From Terana coerulea (Eukaryota > Basidiomycota > Agaricomycetes > Polyporales > Phanerochaetaceae): a DNA stretch of 64,000 nt. Below the pieces are notes generated by a model, which searched no databases, was not told where the DNA came from, and worked only from the letters and a program-made list of their open reading frames with translations. Where the stretch lies: contig JAKOGH010000696.1 in NCBI GenBank assembly GCA_024811115.1, positions 248,001-312,000 on the forward strand, read 5' to 3'. Position 1 is the first letter of the stretch; every line of letters begins with the position of its first letter. A program made the translations under genes and the position numbers. Of this stretch, positions 53,859 through 64,000 are shown piece by piece.

Positions 53859-55636
53859 ATGACTCGAGATTACTTATTCGTCTTTGCCCAAGCTCATGAG
53901 CACTTTCGTATCCCTGAGCTCTTGTCTGTTGCAGAGCTGTATGGCATCACCATTTCATTTCCCGAACAAGACCTCTCCAAATTAGACGTATCACGCCCAT
54001 TTATGGTCCTTGGTTTGGAGAGCGAGGAGGATGCACGGAAACTGGCGAGGAGATGCATCCTGATCAAGTGCGTTTTCGTTCGCTCATTCTATTCGAGTTG
54101 CCGTTGGCTGATAGTCAGTGGTGCCAGATCCATTCATGAATTCTACGCCCGCGGTGTCACATACGACGAAGTCTACGAGCAGACCCGCCAAAAATCGGAG
54201 CTATGGTCGAAGTACATCCCCGACACATCTTTCAAATTCAGAGTGGAAGCATACAACCACTCGATACCACAGAAACGGCAGAGAGATGTCGTGGAGAGCT
54301 TCTCGTTCATGGACTTGCTCGGGAAGATTGAGATGAAGCACCCGGACATTACGTTTTGCGTGTTTGAAGAATGTGAGTTTAATTGGGCATGCTCTGTCAC
54401 CCGTTGTTCTCATCGTATGTCGACAGACCCGGATAAGCACGGTACGACCCGACACAAGCACGAAGGCGACGGCGGCTTCCTCGAAGTCTACTTCGGCAGG
54501 TTGGTACGTTTCACTGCCGTCCTTAGCGTGCCCGCCAAGCTTACAGCACCTTCCTGCGGCGTGGCAGATAGAAGAAGGCTCTGCCCGCCAGCTTGTCCAG
54601 AAGTTCGACGTGAAGAAACGCACGTTCTTTGGCAACACGAGCATGGAAGCCGAGATTTCACTCCTCATGGCGAACCAGACCCTGGCTTCGCCGGGAAAGC
54701 TCGTCTATGACCCGTTCGTCGGAACGGGCAGCATGGCATATACCACCGCGCATTTTGGCGCATATGTCTACGGTTCTGACATCGACGGTCGGCAAATGCG
54801 TGGCAAAGGTCTGTCCGGTCCAGTCAACGGTGACGGGATACGATCTCATAGAGGTACCAAGATAGCACGCCCGGGATAATGCGCGCAGCGGCTCAGTATG
54901 GAGTTTCAGAACGCGTCCTGGATCTCTGCACATTCGACGTTACGAAAAATCCTTGGAGATGTGGAGAGCTCTTCGATGCCATTATCACTGATCCTCCGTG
55001 TAAGTTTGCAGCCACGGTCTCTGACAGTGCGAGACTGAATCGCATTCAGATGGCGTGCGTGCTGGTGCCAAGCGACTGGGAAGAAGAGGGGGAGTCTCCC
55101 GCACACCACAACAGTACACGGCAAGCCGACAGTACGCTGGCAGCTGGCTATCCGCGGAAACCCTCCACTCATTGGTTTGCATAGAGATGACCAACCGTAT
55201 ATTCCGCCCACAAAACCTTACGAACTCTCATCGCTTGCGAAAGACCTGGTCCTGTTAGCACGATACATTCTGAAGCCTGGTGGACGTCTCGTGTTCTTCC
55301 TGCCCACCGTCACCGACGAATACGCGGAGCTTGACGTTCAAACGATGCTCTGCGAGGGTATGGAAGTTATTGCCAACTCTCTGCAAGATTTCGGCTCATG
55401 GGGACGTCGAGTGAGTAATGTGATGCCGCCATCCTCGTTATCGGCATGCTAAGAAGGTACTATAGCTGATCACCGTGCGAAAAACTGCCACGGGAAAATT
55501 CTCTCCTCCAACGTTCGACTCGTTGGGCGGCCCTGACGCGAGCGAAAGTCATGAACATGTTCCTGCACATAAGGATTTCCGGGAGAAATACTTCCAAGGG
55601 TTCAAGCTCAAGAAAGATGGATCGCCGGTAGCTTGA
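53859..55636 (+). CDS. TRM11: tRNA (guanine-10-N2) methyltransferase catalytic subunit Trm11
   Basis: Catalytic subunit of the Trm11-Trm112 complex, which methylates N2 of G10 in tRNAs. Start MTRDYLFVFAQAHEHFRIPE at 53859. The THUMP-like N-terminal half continues LDVSRPFMVLGLESEEDARK, SIHEFYARGVTYDEV, YIPDTSFKFRVEAY and FSFMDLLGKI. The Rossmann methyltransferase half has GSARQLVQKFDVKKRTFFGN, TSMEAEISLLMANQ, the SAM-binding VYDPFVGTGSM, DIDGRQMRGKD, LDLCTFDVTKN and the catalytic DPPY, split by an intron at 55,001-55,049, followed by GVRAGAKRLG. The C-terminus has KPGGRLVFFLPTV, EVIANSLQDFGSW and YFQGFKLKKDG, stop 55634-55636. About eight exons are needed, and all join in frame with normal GT-AG sites, so no correction is required. 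Confidence 0.92.
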
Positions 55637-55770
55637 TCGCGGTGAGGTGTGACCGTTCAAGTTAAGCCCTAGGTTCAGATCTTGGTCTGATAGGACTCTC
55701 TCGGTGCGCGCCATGTATTTACACTCTCAGTCATCATCGGTCACCTAGTATTGCTCAAGTACAAAGTGTA

Positions 55771-58131
55771 TTACTCGATAATATCATACTGTGGTGCTTC
55801 ACGTTTTTCAACTATTTCAAACAAGCGTGATAATGTGGGTAGGAGTACCGCTCGCTGCTCGCCAAATCGAACGTTGGAATAATTGGTCCACTCGGCTTTG
55901 ATCTCCTCCGCGATGGCCCATTCTTGCCTCCTCACCAACCCCTCCAGAAGAGCGCAACATACATTCTGACTTCTTCCTCCCCGACGTCGCCTCACGTACA
56001 GACGGTAATAGCGCGCAGCACAGCGCTGCGGACGCCTGCTCTGCCCACGTCAGGTTTGAGGCAAATGTGAATCATTCGCGACCAAGCGAGGTCTCGGGGA
56101 GCTGAGGTCCGTGAAAATAACGCATTGTGGCAGCGAGTTATATGGTGCTTCAACTGCCTGGAACTGGACTGATTAAGCCTTCGGTAGAGACCGTCCATAA
56201 TAGTCAGGTACGTTCTGGGACTGGGGGCCATTTGGTCAGTCGGATGGCATGCCTCCATACGATCCAAAGTAAGGAGCGCAGCCGTCAAACCGGAGTCCGT
56301 CGGCTCGTCGACAAGGTATTTGAGGAGACCATGGCACGTCTCGCGATCCGCACGTATGCCCTGATCCCGCATAAAGTCGAAGACCGTTCTCACGGTGTCC
56401 TCGCGTACAGGTTGTAGAGCGATCAAGAGCGTGGAGGAGATGCGCATATCCCCGGATATTCCAGCAGCGTTAAACTGTTTCAAGATTTGCGCGACAGTCT
56501 TGTGCTTCTTGTTCCGCGCGTAATGAGCTATCCAGATGCTGTATGAAGTAGCGTCCGGGTTCGGCCCTGTTTCACGCATTGTGCTGAAGCCGGATTGGGC
56601 CTCCGCTTCCCGCGAGTTCGACAGAAGACACTGCAGGACCTCATTGTACGCCTGCAGAACATCTGGATCCTGGTCCGAGTAACTGCCTTGCGCCATGAAC
56701 GTTTGGAATTCGTGGGAAAGAGTCACGGCGTCGTCTGTGCGGCCCATACTAGACAGGCCGCGTATCATCGCTCCATACGCCGCAGGTGGGGGTACCGTAG
56801 ACTTCTTGCGTAGCGTACGCCAAGCACCGAGCATACGCTCCACCATTCCCAGCTCGACATATCCATCTAATAGGGCCTGGCGGCCCACATAGCGGAATCG
56901 GGCTCGACGCCAAGGCGGGCCGCGTCTTTCCACGCACGGTTTGCAAGATGTAATCTGCGTGCACGCATGAACGCATGAATGTATGCCCCCAAAATCCTGC
57001 CGGGAGAGCCACCGGCTTCTGGGCTGAGACCATAGACGGGTGAAGGGCCACCCATGCTTGTCTACCGGAGACATATCCGAGGGTTGCCTTGTAAAACGCC
57101 TCGAGGGGATGGCTGAAGCGGCTGTCGCTGACTGTGATGCTGGAGATGTAGGATCCTTGCTCATGGAGAGACGCCTTGCATTGATTATACGGAAAACATA
57201 TGCCTCCGTTTTGGCTTGTAACACAGGACCCAGGTTGATTTTGTCGGACCGGAGGATTTAGTTTAGGTTATGGAAACCGAGGGACGTCTGGAGATGTAAG
57301 CATGTGTTTAGTGCATCCAAAAACGAGCCCTTCGCAGCAAATCCCGCGATGCCCAAGCCTATGGTACGGAAGTCCAGGGAGAAACGTTACGGCGGGTTAC
57401 CGTGGAAGGACGTTGATCTTGATCATGTGCTTCCCAGTTTGCCTGGTAGATCTCGCAAATGCGAGTAAACAAACTAATCAGTTTGTCGATCTTGCCAGTA
57501 TCAAGGAAGCGACGCATGGTCTGCAAAGCTTGTTAACGGCCCCCGCAGCTGCAGCGTAGATCACAATCTCCTGCAGCGCTCCGAGTTCTTCCTCCCTGCG
57601 TTCCGAGAGGCTACTGCCAGCGTGGTTTACTAATGTGTTCAAACGATGATCCACTTTTACCCACGAGAGCTGGGGACAGTAGCACAGCCAAGGGTCTCGA
57701 CGAAGTAGCGCCCACTCCTTCGTAGCAACTCCAACATCGCCGGAAGAAAGAGCTGCTACGAGTGGCGAGAGCTTGTCCTCGAAAGCAGCCGACAAACGGG
57801 ATTCCATGGCCGCCAATACGTCTTCATCTTCCTCGAACTCATCTTCTGTGTCTCTTGGGTCCGGCAAGCGTGATGATGGCAGTAGGTTGACCTCTGCGGG
57901 TGAGGAATGTGGGACAACCGGTTTTTCGAGCGCAATCGAGGGCCCGGGTGTGACTGAGGATCGGACGCTACGCATGTGAACGCGCGGAAGTCCCCGCGCC
58001 TCGAGCTGCGAAGTCCAAAGGCGCTGCAACGTAACTAAGCTGCCTGTGGCGAAATAATGCGTTTCGATGGCTCTTCGAGCTTGTAGACCGCCAGCGACAC
58101 TTCGAGTCGGGCTTTGTCGTACAACTGACAT
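55771..58131 (-). CDS. PPR-like (pentatricopeptide) protein, several frame breaks
   Basis: Probably a mitochondrial RNA-binding protein. Start MSVVRQSPTRSVAGGLQARR at 58131, an Arg/Ser/Ala-rich N-terminus like a mitochondrial presequence. The first exon has WALLRRDPWLCYCPQLSWVK. Helical-repeat sequence follows: TMRRFLDTGKIDKLISLFTR, AYIHAFMRARRLHLANRAWK, ALLDGYVELGMVERMLGAWR, AYGAMIRGLSSMGRTDDAV, AYNEVLQCLLSNSREAEAQ, SYSIWIAHYARNKKHKTVAQ, TVFDFMRDQGIRADRETCHG, and a final exon CCALLEGLVRRQEWAIAEEI. The 35-residue helix-pair pattern (G...PD, AY..M..GL) fits PPR proteins. At least three one-base shifts are needed (near 57,520, 57,000 and 56,880, and perhaps near 56,015), so the model is rough. 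It is either an error-rich region or a decaying gene. Confidence 0.55.
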
Positions 58132-58535
58132 CTGGCGATAACAGCGATAATGAGACTTCAGGTATCAGCTCAACGAGTGACAGAGTAGTTACATAAGCTT
58201 CGGCTGAGAGGAGGTTATGATGCTTTGATACGACGCCGCTGCTGCAGCGTCGTGGCGGATGGTTGAGAGGTATCAAAACTTAGCGCCCTAAAGCGCCACA
58301 ACGCCGCTCACCGGTCGACCGGTCACGTCCACACGGGATCCAAGAATTCTACACATCGAGAGAGTCCGAGGCTCGGATAATTCAGAGAGATTGCCAGATC
58401 GATGTCGATTACTGTGGGCTAAAGTATACAACTCACTAGCCAGGTACATGCGGCATCACATTCTGAGGAGAGTTACACGGGAAGTCTACACAGATTCATA
58501 CATTATCTTCTAGTCAGTCAGGAAGAGCGATACAG
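58132..58535. other. Spacer between PPR-like and UGT genes
   Basis: About 400 bp: promoter of the PPR-like gene and 3' flank of the glycosyltransferase gene. A short upstream exon of the PPR-like gene cannot be excluded. Confidence 0.45.
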
Positions 58536-60645
58536 TCATTGAGAGAACGAGTCGATGAGCTGCTCCGTCGAGCGCTTTGCGAACCCGCCCTCCTTCCACA
58601 AGTCAGCAGAGGCATCCTTCAGCTTCCTCATGTTGGCGCGCTTCTGCGCACCATCCCCGCTGAAGGCCTTGTCGAGGACAGCGATGAACTCGGCCTTCAG
58701 GGCCTCGAGGGTGCCCGTGGGGGTCTTGCCGGTACGGTAGACCGGGCGGAGGCCTTCGTTGTTCCGCACCTCGAAGAGCTCGTATGCGACCTGGAGGACG
58801 TCGGTGAGGTACATCGTGTTGGTGGGCTGTTCCGCAGCGAACGGCCAGCAGATGCTGAGAAAGCGAGATAAGTTTATCGTGTGCGGGGGATCTGTGTGAG
58901 TGGACGTACAGAGGTACACCGACGTCGATGGCCTCGGACAAGCTGTTGTGGCCGCCGTGCGTCACAAACCATCCAAGAGCCTGAAGTAGTATGTAACATG
59001 TGAGCCTAGTACACGCTGCAATATGGGGAGGCACATACGGGGTGTGCGAGAATGGCTTGCTGAGGAGCCCACGGGGTCATGACACCGAAGCCCGAGGCCT
59101 TGACCCTCTCGCTAACCTCCTCAGGTACCTGAGAGAAAGGCGACGCGTGGCTCATAATCTGAAGGCGACAGTCAGACACCACGCTGAGTAAACTTGATAC
59201 ACATGGACTGACAAACGGAATTTTCTTCTCGATCAAGGTATCAAGCGCAAGCCAGATCTTCTCAGGCTGAGTGCTCCAGAAAATCGAGCCGAACGCGATC
59301 TGCAGGCGGGTAAGCACTCAGTCAAGGCAATTCACGCGAGGCTTACGTATACGAGGGACCGCTCGCCCCGTTCCCGCAGTGCCTTGTCGAGGAAGGCCAT
59401 GATTTCGGGCGATTTGGCTGCCTGTTCTTGCTCCACCCTCGAAGCTTGTTCACTTGACGGAACGAGAGGGCCAAGCATGTAGAGTTTCCTGTTCGTCGGA
59501 GCGTAGAAGTCTTCAAAGCACTTGACAGCCTCCTGGGACTCGACGACGTCGAGCGCGGGTGTAATGAAGCCGTCGCATTCGTGTATGAAGCTAACGAAGA
59601 GAAGTCAGCCCTTGTAGATTGTTTTACGGTCGTAATTCCGACTCATGATAGACTGGATCTTACTTGTTGGCTCCTAGGTGCAATAGGCCTACAAACGGCG
59701 CGTCGATGATCATCTAACATCACCATGAACAACATCGAACAGCAGGCTAGGAGAACAAGAGAGATACCTTCTGCGGTTGGTTTCTCATACTTGTAATGAG
59801 GCGGAACACCCGGAGAGCGTATCACTTCGTCCGTTGGTGCAACTATGACCTGAAAATTAAATTAGATTCCGAAATACTTGCGAAATTGCGGAAAATACGT
59901 GAGCCTACGTACCTGACGCGCCGCTTCCATGAACGATTCGCCTGTTTTTGCTGCGCGCTCTTCCACCAGCTTCTGCAGCTTTCCTGCACTGTCTGGGCCA
60001 AAAGGAGCGAAGATAGGCATAGCGCAGGTGACGGAGCAAGGGGCGAAGCCATAGATCTTGATCGTCTTGGATTGCTTTCGCGCCACCAGCAGAAGGTTGT
60101 GCCAGAAAATCTGAAGCCAGTGAGCCTTTTGAATAGACCTAGAACGGTCAAGGGCGTACATCCATGATCATGGCCTTGACCGGCGGTGCTGCTGGCAAGT
60201 CCTCGCCCGTCTTGACGCAGTAAGCAGGTTTTCCATCAACGAGCTTCTGGTATTCTGTGGTGAAGGAGCCCTTGATGATCTCAGTATCGAATGGGTCTTT
60301 CTCGTGCGCCACAAGGGAGAGCAGTCTGGCGTTTGATCATCCATCAGAATGATACCATAATCCACGCTTTAGTGTGGACGTACCGAACCCGTTCATGCAA
60401 TGCTTTGTCGGCTTCGTCAAAGTTACGCGCCAGCTCGCCCGCGACCTTGTCATGAACCGGCTTGGCGACCAGGAAAGTGATGGTGACCGAGCGCAGCTTT
60501 ACGATGCGTGCAGCCAGGTTGATGAGAGGCCTGAGATGCCCTTCACGTAGGTCAGCTTTGCCGTCAAACTACGCACGGTGAGGGGAGACATACCCCACGC
60601 TTGGAAGGAGATGATGACGAGATGGGTGTCGGGTTGAGCAGACAT
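58536..60645 (-). CDS. UDP-glycosyltransferase (GT1 family)
   Basis: Inverting GT-B glycosyltransferase that moves sugar from a UDP-sugar to a small lipophilic acceptor such as a sterol, phenol or fatty-acid derivative. Start at 60645: MSAQPDTHLVIISFQAW, then an intron and GHLRPLINLAARIVKLRS, the acceptor-side Rossmann fold. Middle exons carry FWHNLLLVARKQSKTIKIYG, ECDGFITPALDVVESQE, and KLYMLGPLVP. The donor-binding half has IAFGSIFWSTQPEKIWLAL, VMTPWAPQQAILAHP, FVTHGGHNSLSEAIDVGVPL and ICWPFAAEQPTNTMYLTDVL, the equivalent of the PSPG signature. The C-terminus ends KRSTEQLIDSFSQ, stop at 58538-58536. Around ten exons join without correction as far as tested. No signal peptide or clear transmembrane anchor is seen, so it is probably cytosolic. 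The acceptor cannot be told from sequence. Confidence 0.86.
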
Positions 60646-62541
60646 GGTTGTACTGAGCGAAGAAATCCTTGACTTGAGGGCTCAGTTCTGCAGGCGATGT
60701 GAGCTCTTATGCGAGCCAGAAAGCGCTGACTAAGCCCAACGGCACCTATCAAGTGTTGTCGCTGATCATCAATATTGACAGTGCCCGTCCCGCTTGCCGT
60801 TAATCATACTACCATCGTGTTCACCGTATTGGACAGCATTGTCGCTTAGTCGCGCTTATGCTAATGCGAAACGTCAGCACATTCCCCAGCGCCACAGCAT
60901 GCGGCAGATGAGATGGGGTGAACGCACCAACGCACGCCAACGTGGCAGTCCAGTTCATACTGGTTCCGCATAGAATGCGGATGGACATCGTCCACGTTTC
61001 CGTGCGACTGATGGAACATGCATGAGAGCTTCTGCGGCTGCGGAGACTCGGCGACCTGGGCCAAGCCGTTTGCAAATGTGGGGGTGAGAAAGGGTGAGAG
61101 GAATCCAGGCTGTTGCCATGTTTATTGCCGCCCGCCTTGAGATCACAGAAAACGCCACCAAGCTCTTGATAACCCTATATGGAACATAAGCGCCCGACTA
61201 AACCATTTCAGTGCCTTGATCGCCGCGCCAACATTGATACACTCATGAAACGATCTAGGATATCAAGGGCAACGTCGTGCAGTCAAGGTTTCACTAGAGC
61301 GAGGCAAATCAACCTGAGAATGCGATCAAAGCACAGGTCGAGCGCACTATAACCTGCCTATATGGGCGGCGCGCAGTTGTGATGCACTATGGCCTTACGA
61401 TACTTGCAATGCTTCAGTCATTCGCAGAAGCTTGATAAAGCTGCTTGTTCTAGGTATATCGCGAGAAATGTGCGCACGCGGATTCTACGGACGCTGGGGT
61501 GATATGCGACGCCACGAAGCTCCAACCGGCTTCTAGGCATGATACGTGGCCCGGAGACTCACACGTTACAAGGCGCTGAGCCTAAACAGGCTGACGCTGT
61601 CAATTATACAAGGCGTCTTGGCTGAATAATGTGTATTCTCGTGTGAAAAAGAAGAATGTAGGAGCGTGGGCTGTGAGCAAAGCCATCGCATTGTTAGGGA
61701 TCCTACAAAGAAGTTGCCCTGGCATTCAGTTTAGACTCTGCCTTGCTACTCATTTGATCCGTTCGCTCGCTAAAACTACGCCGCATTACGACTCGAGTAG
61801 TAATGCTGTGTACATAAGACTGACAAAATGCCGTCTCGATAGGAGATGATGGGAAGTGATGACGAGATTTCGGCCATGTTCGCCTAAGGGGCCGTATCCT
61901 CCGTCTCACTACACATTTCCAATTGAAAGGATGATTGCCGTTACATCTTCCACTCATTTCCGTCGTAAAATTCCTCACTGCTGCAAAGAAGCTTCAGGTG
62001 GTTGGCGTCGGCACGGCATGTCGTGATCACCGCAAGTCGTAAGTATGATGTGAGGAGAGCAGTACCTTAGTCGACGGCGAGACTGTGTCAGATATGATAC
62101 TTACTAAACACACTCTAAACTCCTACGAAACGCTTTGAACGTTTTTACATCACAAGGCAACGCTCACGTCCGATGCGGACTGGATAGGAAAGAGTAGCTA
62201 CCGTTTTCAGGCAATGCATTGCCATTTCTGTGAGCGCCCACAACGCCACAAAGCTCCCGGCCATCTCCAGATTCTGCAAGCCCACCGTGTGTTAGCAATG
62301 CCGCGTGACCTGTGAGAAGGGAGGTTAGAGCGGCGCACATGTTCGCTAAAGCATAGCCTCGCGATCTATTCTGCACCGTAGATGGGCGGAGAACTCACCC
62401 CCCGGCAGCGACCTGCACACACCGTGACAGCGAGCCAAACGCTAACTAATCAAACATGTAAAATACGACAAGGAAAGAAATACGGGCGATTATAATGCGA
62501 TGTTTAGTAGGGACTCCAAGAACTAAAATAGGTCATTAGGC
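60646..62541. other. 1.9 kb without a supported gene
   Basis: Promoter region of the glycosyltransferase and 3' flank of the AlkB-like gene. The short open frames (largest about 90 residues) are not protein-like. No inverted or direct repeats were found by eye. Confidence 0.45.
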
Positions 62542-63310
62542 TCAGCCATGGTGGTCGCTCCCGATGGACCGTGCGGTAGCTGCAATACGGAAATTCAAGG
62601 GAACCACGGTATGCCTGAGAACCACTGAGTACCCGGGAGCGGCAGAATCCAAGCATGTACTCACTCGTAGTAAATTTGCACTTCCGCTCCCTCCATGACG
62701 ATTACATCACCCTGAGCGGCAAGATGTAAATACAACCGCTTGGCTAGCGGACCGTAGGTTGAGGCTTACGTGATTCAAGAATAACTTGAGGACTTCTCGA
62801 TTGTCCCCCTCGAGCTCTTGGGCCGCATACTGAGCATGCAGTCGGAAGTACATGTACGCCGAAGCTCCAAGAGACAAGGACGCTACGTTGGGGCCTAGGC
62901 CCTTCTCAGCGTCGCTGTGGAACTGGCCGGACGGCATTAGTCGCAGGTCGCGTCAGCAAACACGTGTGCTTACGGCCATCTTCTGTTTCTCCATGTAGGC
63001 CGCTGTCAGCACCTCGTTAAAATTCAGCGGGATGTGCGAGAGACCGGCTTCTTTGATACGCGTCTCAATCAACTCGCGCGCGTGCACCACGGCTGAGGGC
63101 GCAACGTCCCATGGCACTGTATTAGCATCGCCTCCGACGTACTTCGGCGAATGGCTTTAGCGACCACGCTGGGCAGACTGTCGGAATGGACTCACTTGAT
63201 AGGGCTCCCCGGCTACAACACAGCATTCAGTAAGATCTGAGCACAGCTTAATATCGAGTTACGTACTATTCTGCGAGAAGTAGTTTGTCAAAAGCGTGCC
63301 TCGACCTTCG
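62542..63310 (-). CDS. AlkB-like 2-oxoglutarate/Fe(II) oxygenase, 5' end unresolved
   Basis: Non-heme iron dioxygenase of the AlkB-like fold found in fungi. Reading backward from the stop at 62544-62542: HTVVPLNFRIAATARS supplies the second iron-binding His and the 2-oxoglutarate Arg; the exon before has GDVIVMEGAEVQIYYE; the exon at about 62,940-62,770 has FHSDAEKGLGPNVASLSLG, with the HxD iron-binding pair; then FNEVLTAAYMEKQKM, PWDVAPSAVVHARELIE, GEPYQ and GTLLTNYFSQN up to about 63,310. The HxD...H and Arg triad is complete. Exons further upstream are needed for a full protein but I could not place them. The substrate could be nucleic acid or protein; nothing here decides. Confidence 0.7.
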
Positions 63311-64000
63311 CAGTTTGGTCAGATATACGTAACAATGAATCGCAAGACGAAACCCACATTTATGCTGAATAATGCCACTTGCATGAGCGGGAGCGTGCGT
63401 GACTTGAAAATTTGCTTACGCTACGTAAAGGCCACCTACGGAACTTCAGCTCCCCGTTGCCGCCTGCTGCTGATACTCCATTAAAACGTTGTTTGCAGAC
63501 TGCATATTCAGAGCATTGCCAAATATTACGTGAATGCGACCCCTTTCGCTGTTGTGAGTATACCTCAGGACAGTCGCAGTCCCGTGTATATCCGCGTACC
63601 TTCCATGCGGGAGAACAAATGTCTGCATATTGCCGAAAACTCTGCCGGAGTGGAAGGTATGCGGGGGCGGTTGGAGGATCCCTGATGTTGGATGTTCAGA
63701 CGAGGTTCCTCAATTCAAAGCAACGCGGCACTGACCGCGATGTTTCTCATGTCGATCCCAGCGTTTATCGTTCTTCTGTCCTCGGAATTCTCTCGCCTCC
63801 CGCAGTCGCCCTGGTACCTGATACGTATGCTGCTCGCGCGATCAGCGCTCTGTTTGGCGTCAAGCGAGGTGAGCCAGCTACATGCCTTGCAGGTACGACA
63901 TTCCCAATGCTCCCATTTGTATCTGCAGACACTGACATGGAGTGGTTTTCAGAATAAACGAAGATCAAAACTTACCGGCTTGACAAGCGTCCACAATTGA
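63311..64000. other. Unassigned right edge
   Basis: May contain 5' exons of the AlkB-like gene on the minus strand (for example TFVLPHGRYADIHGTATV near 63,620) or the start of a plus-strand gene (SNAALTAMFLMSIPAFIVLL near 63,717-63,776, a hydrophobic stretch). Neither can be supported without the sequence to the right. Confidence 0.3.

Noticed and set aside
1..64000. CRISPR arrays, bacterial operons, prophage
   Set aside because: Intron-rich eukaryotic sequence; no regularly spaced direct repeats were found.

Overview
The window is nuclear DNA of a filamentous basidiomycete, most likely an Agaricomycete. The genes have many 50-65 bp GT-AG introns, often with a CTAAC/CTGAC branch site. The gene content is typical of mushrooms and polypores: DUF6533 seven-helix proteins, small BTB-domain proteins, F-box proteins, a PA-TM-RING ubiquitin ligase, an Hsp9/12 protein, a bli-3-like flavin protein, a class E P450 and a GT1 UDP-glycosyltransferase. 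There are no operons, and neighbours are mostly unrelated in function.

Layout. 1-18.8 kb: the 3' end of RNase H2 subunit B, the multi-KH protein vigilin/Scp160, a low-complexity protein, a P450, about 2 kb of decayed coding sequence, a DUF6533 gene, a U2-like snRNA, an F-box gene and a four-exon Hsp12-type gene. 19.4-34.5 kb: an accessory block on the minus strand. It holds a PA-TM-RING ligase, a truncated duplicate of it, and five BTB genes (A and E readable; B, C and D decayed), broken up by three non-autonomous elements with inverted repeats. 34.9-45.1 kb: a bli-3-like protein, a mitochondrial-type class III (GABA) aminotransferase, and a tandem duplication that produced two DUF6533 genes and a fragment of the aminotransferase. 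45.5-64 kb: housekeeping and metabolic genes, namely a second F-box protein, an FMN 2-hydroxy-acid oxidase of the lactate 2-monooxygenase type, TIM17, a CDCA7-type zinc-finger protein, TRM11, a PPR-like protein, a UDP-glycosyltransferase and an AlkB-like 2OG oxygenase.

Two themes run through the window. First, two independent tandem duplications each copied a middle gene whole and cut the flanking genes: aminotransferase-DUF6533-F-box, and RING ligase-BTB. Second, many otherwise conserved genes need a single-base correction, usually in a run of 3-5 identical bases, to stay in frame. This happens in housekeeping genes (vigilin, the CDCA7-like gene, the bli-3-like gene), so consensus errors are a better explanation than widespread pseudogenes. 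By contrast, BTB copies B and D carry real decay: substitutions giving stop codons, a lost start codon and a transposon insertion. The most interesting single items are the U2-like snRNA with an altered branch-site recognition sequence, the very young TA-flanked element with perfect 100-bp terminal repeats, and the readable duplication junction near 41.57 kb.
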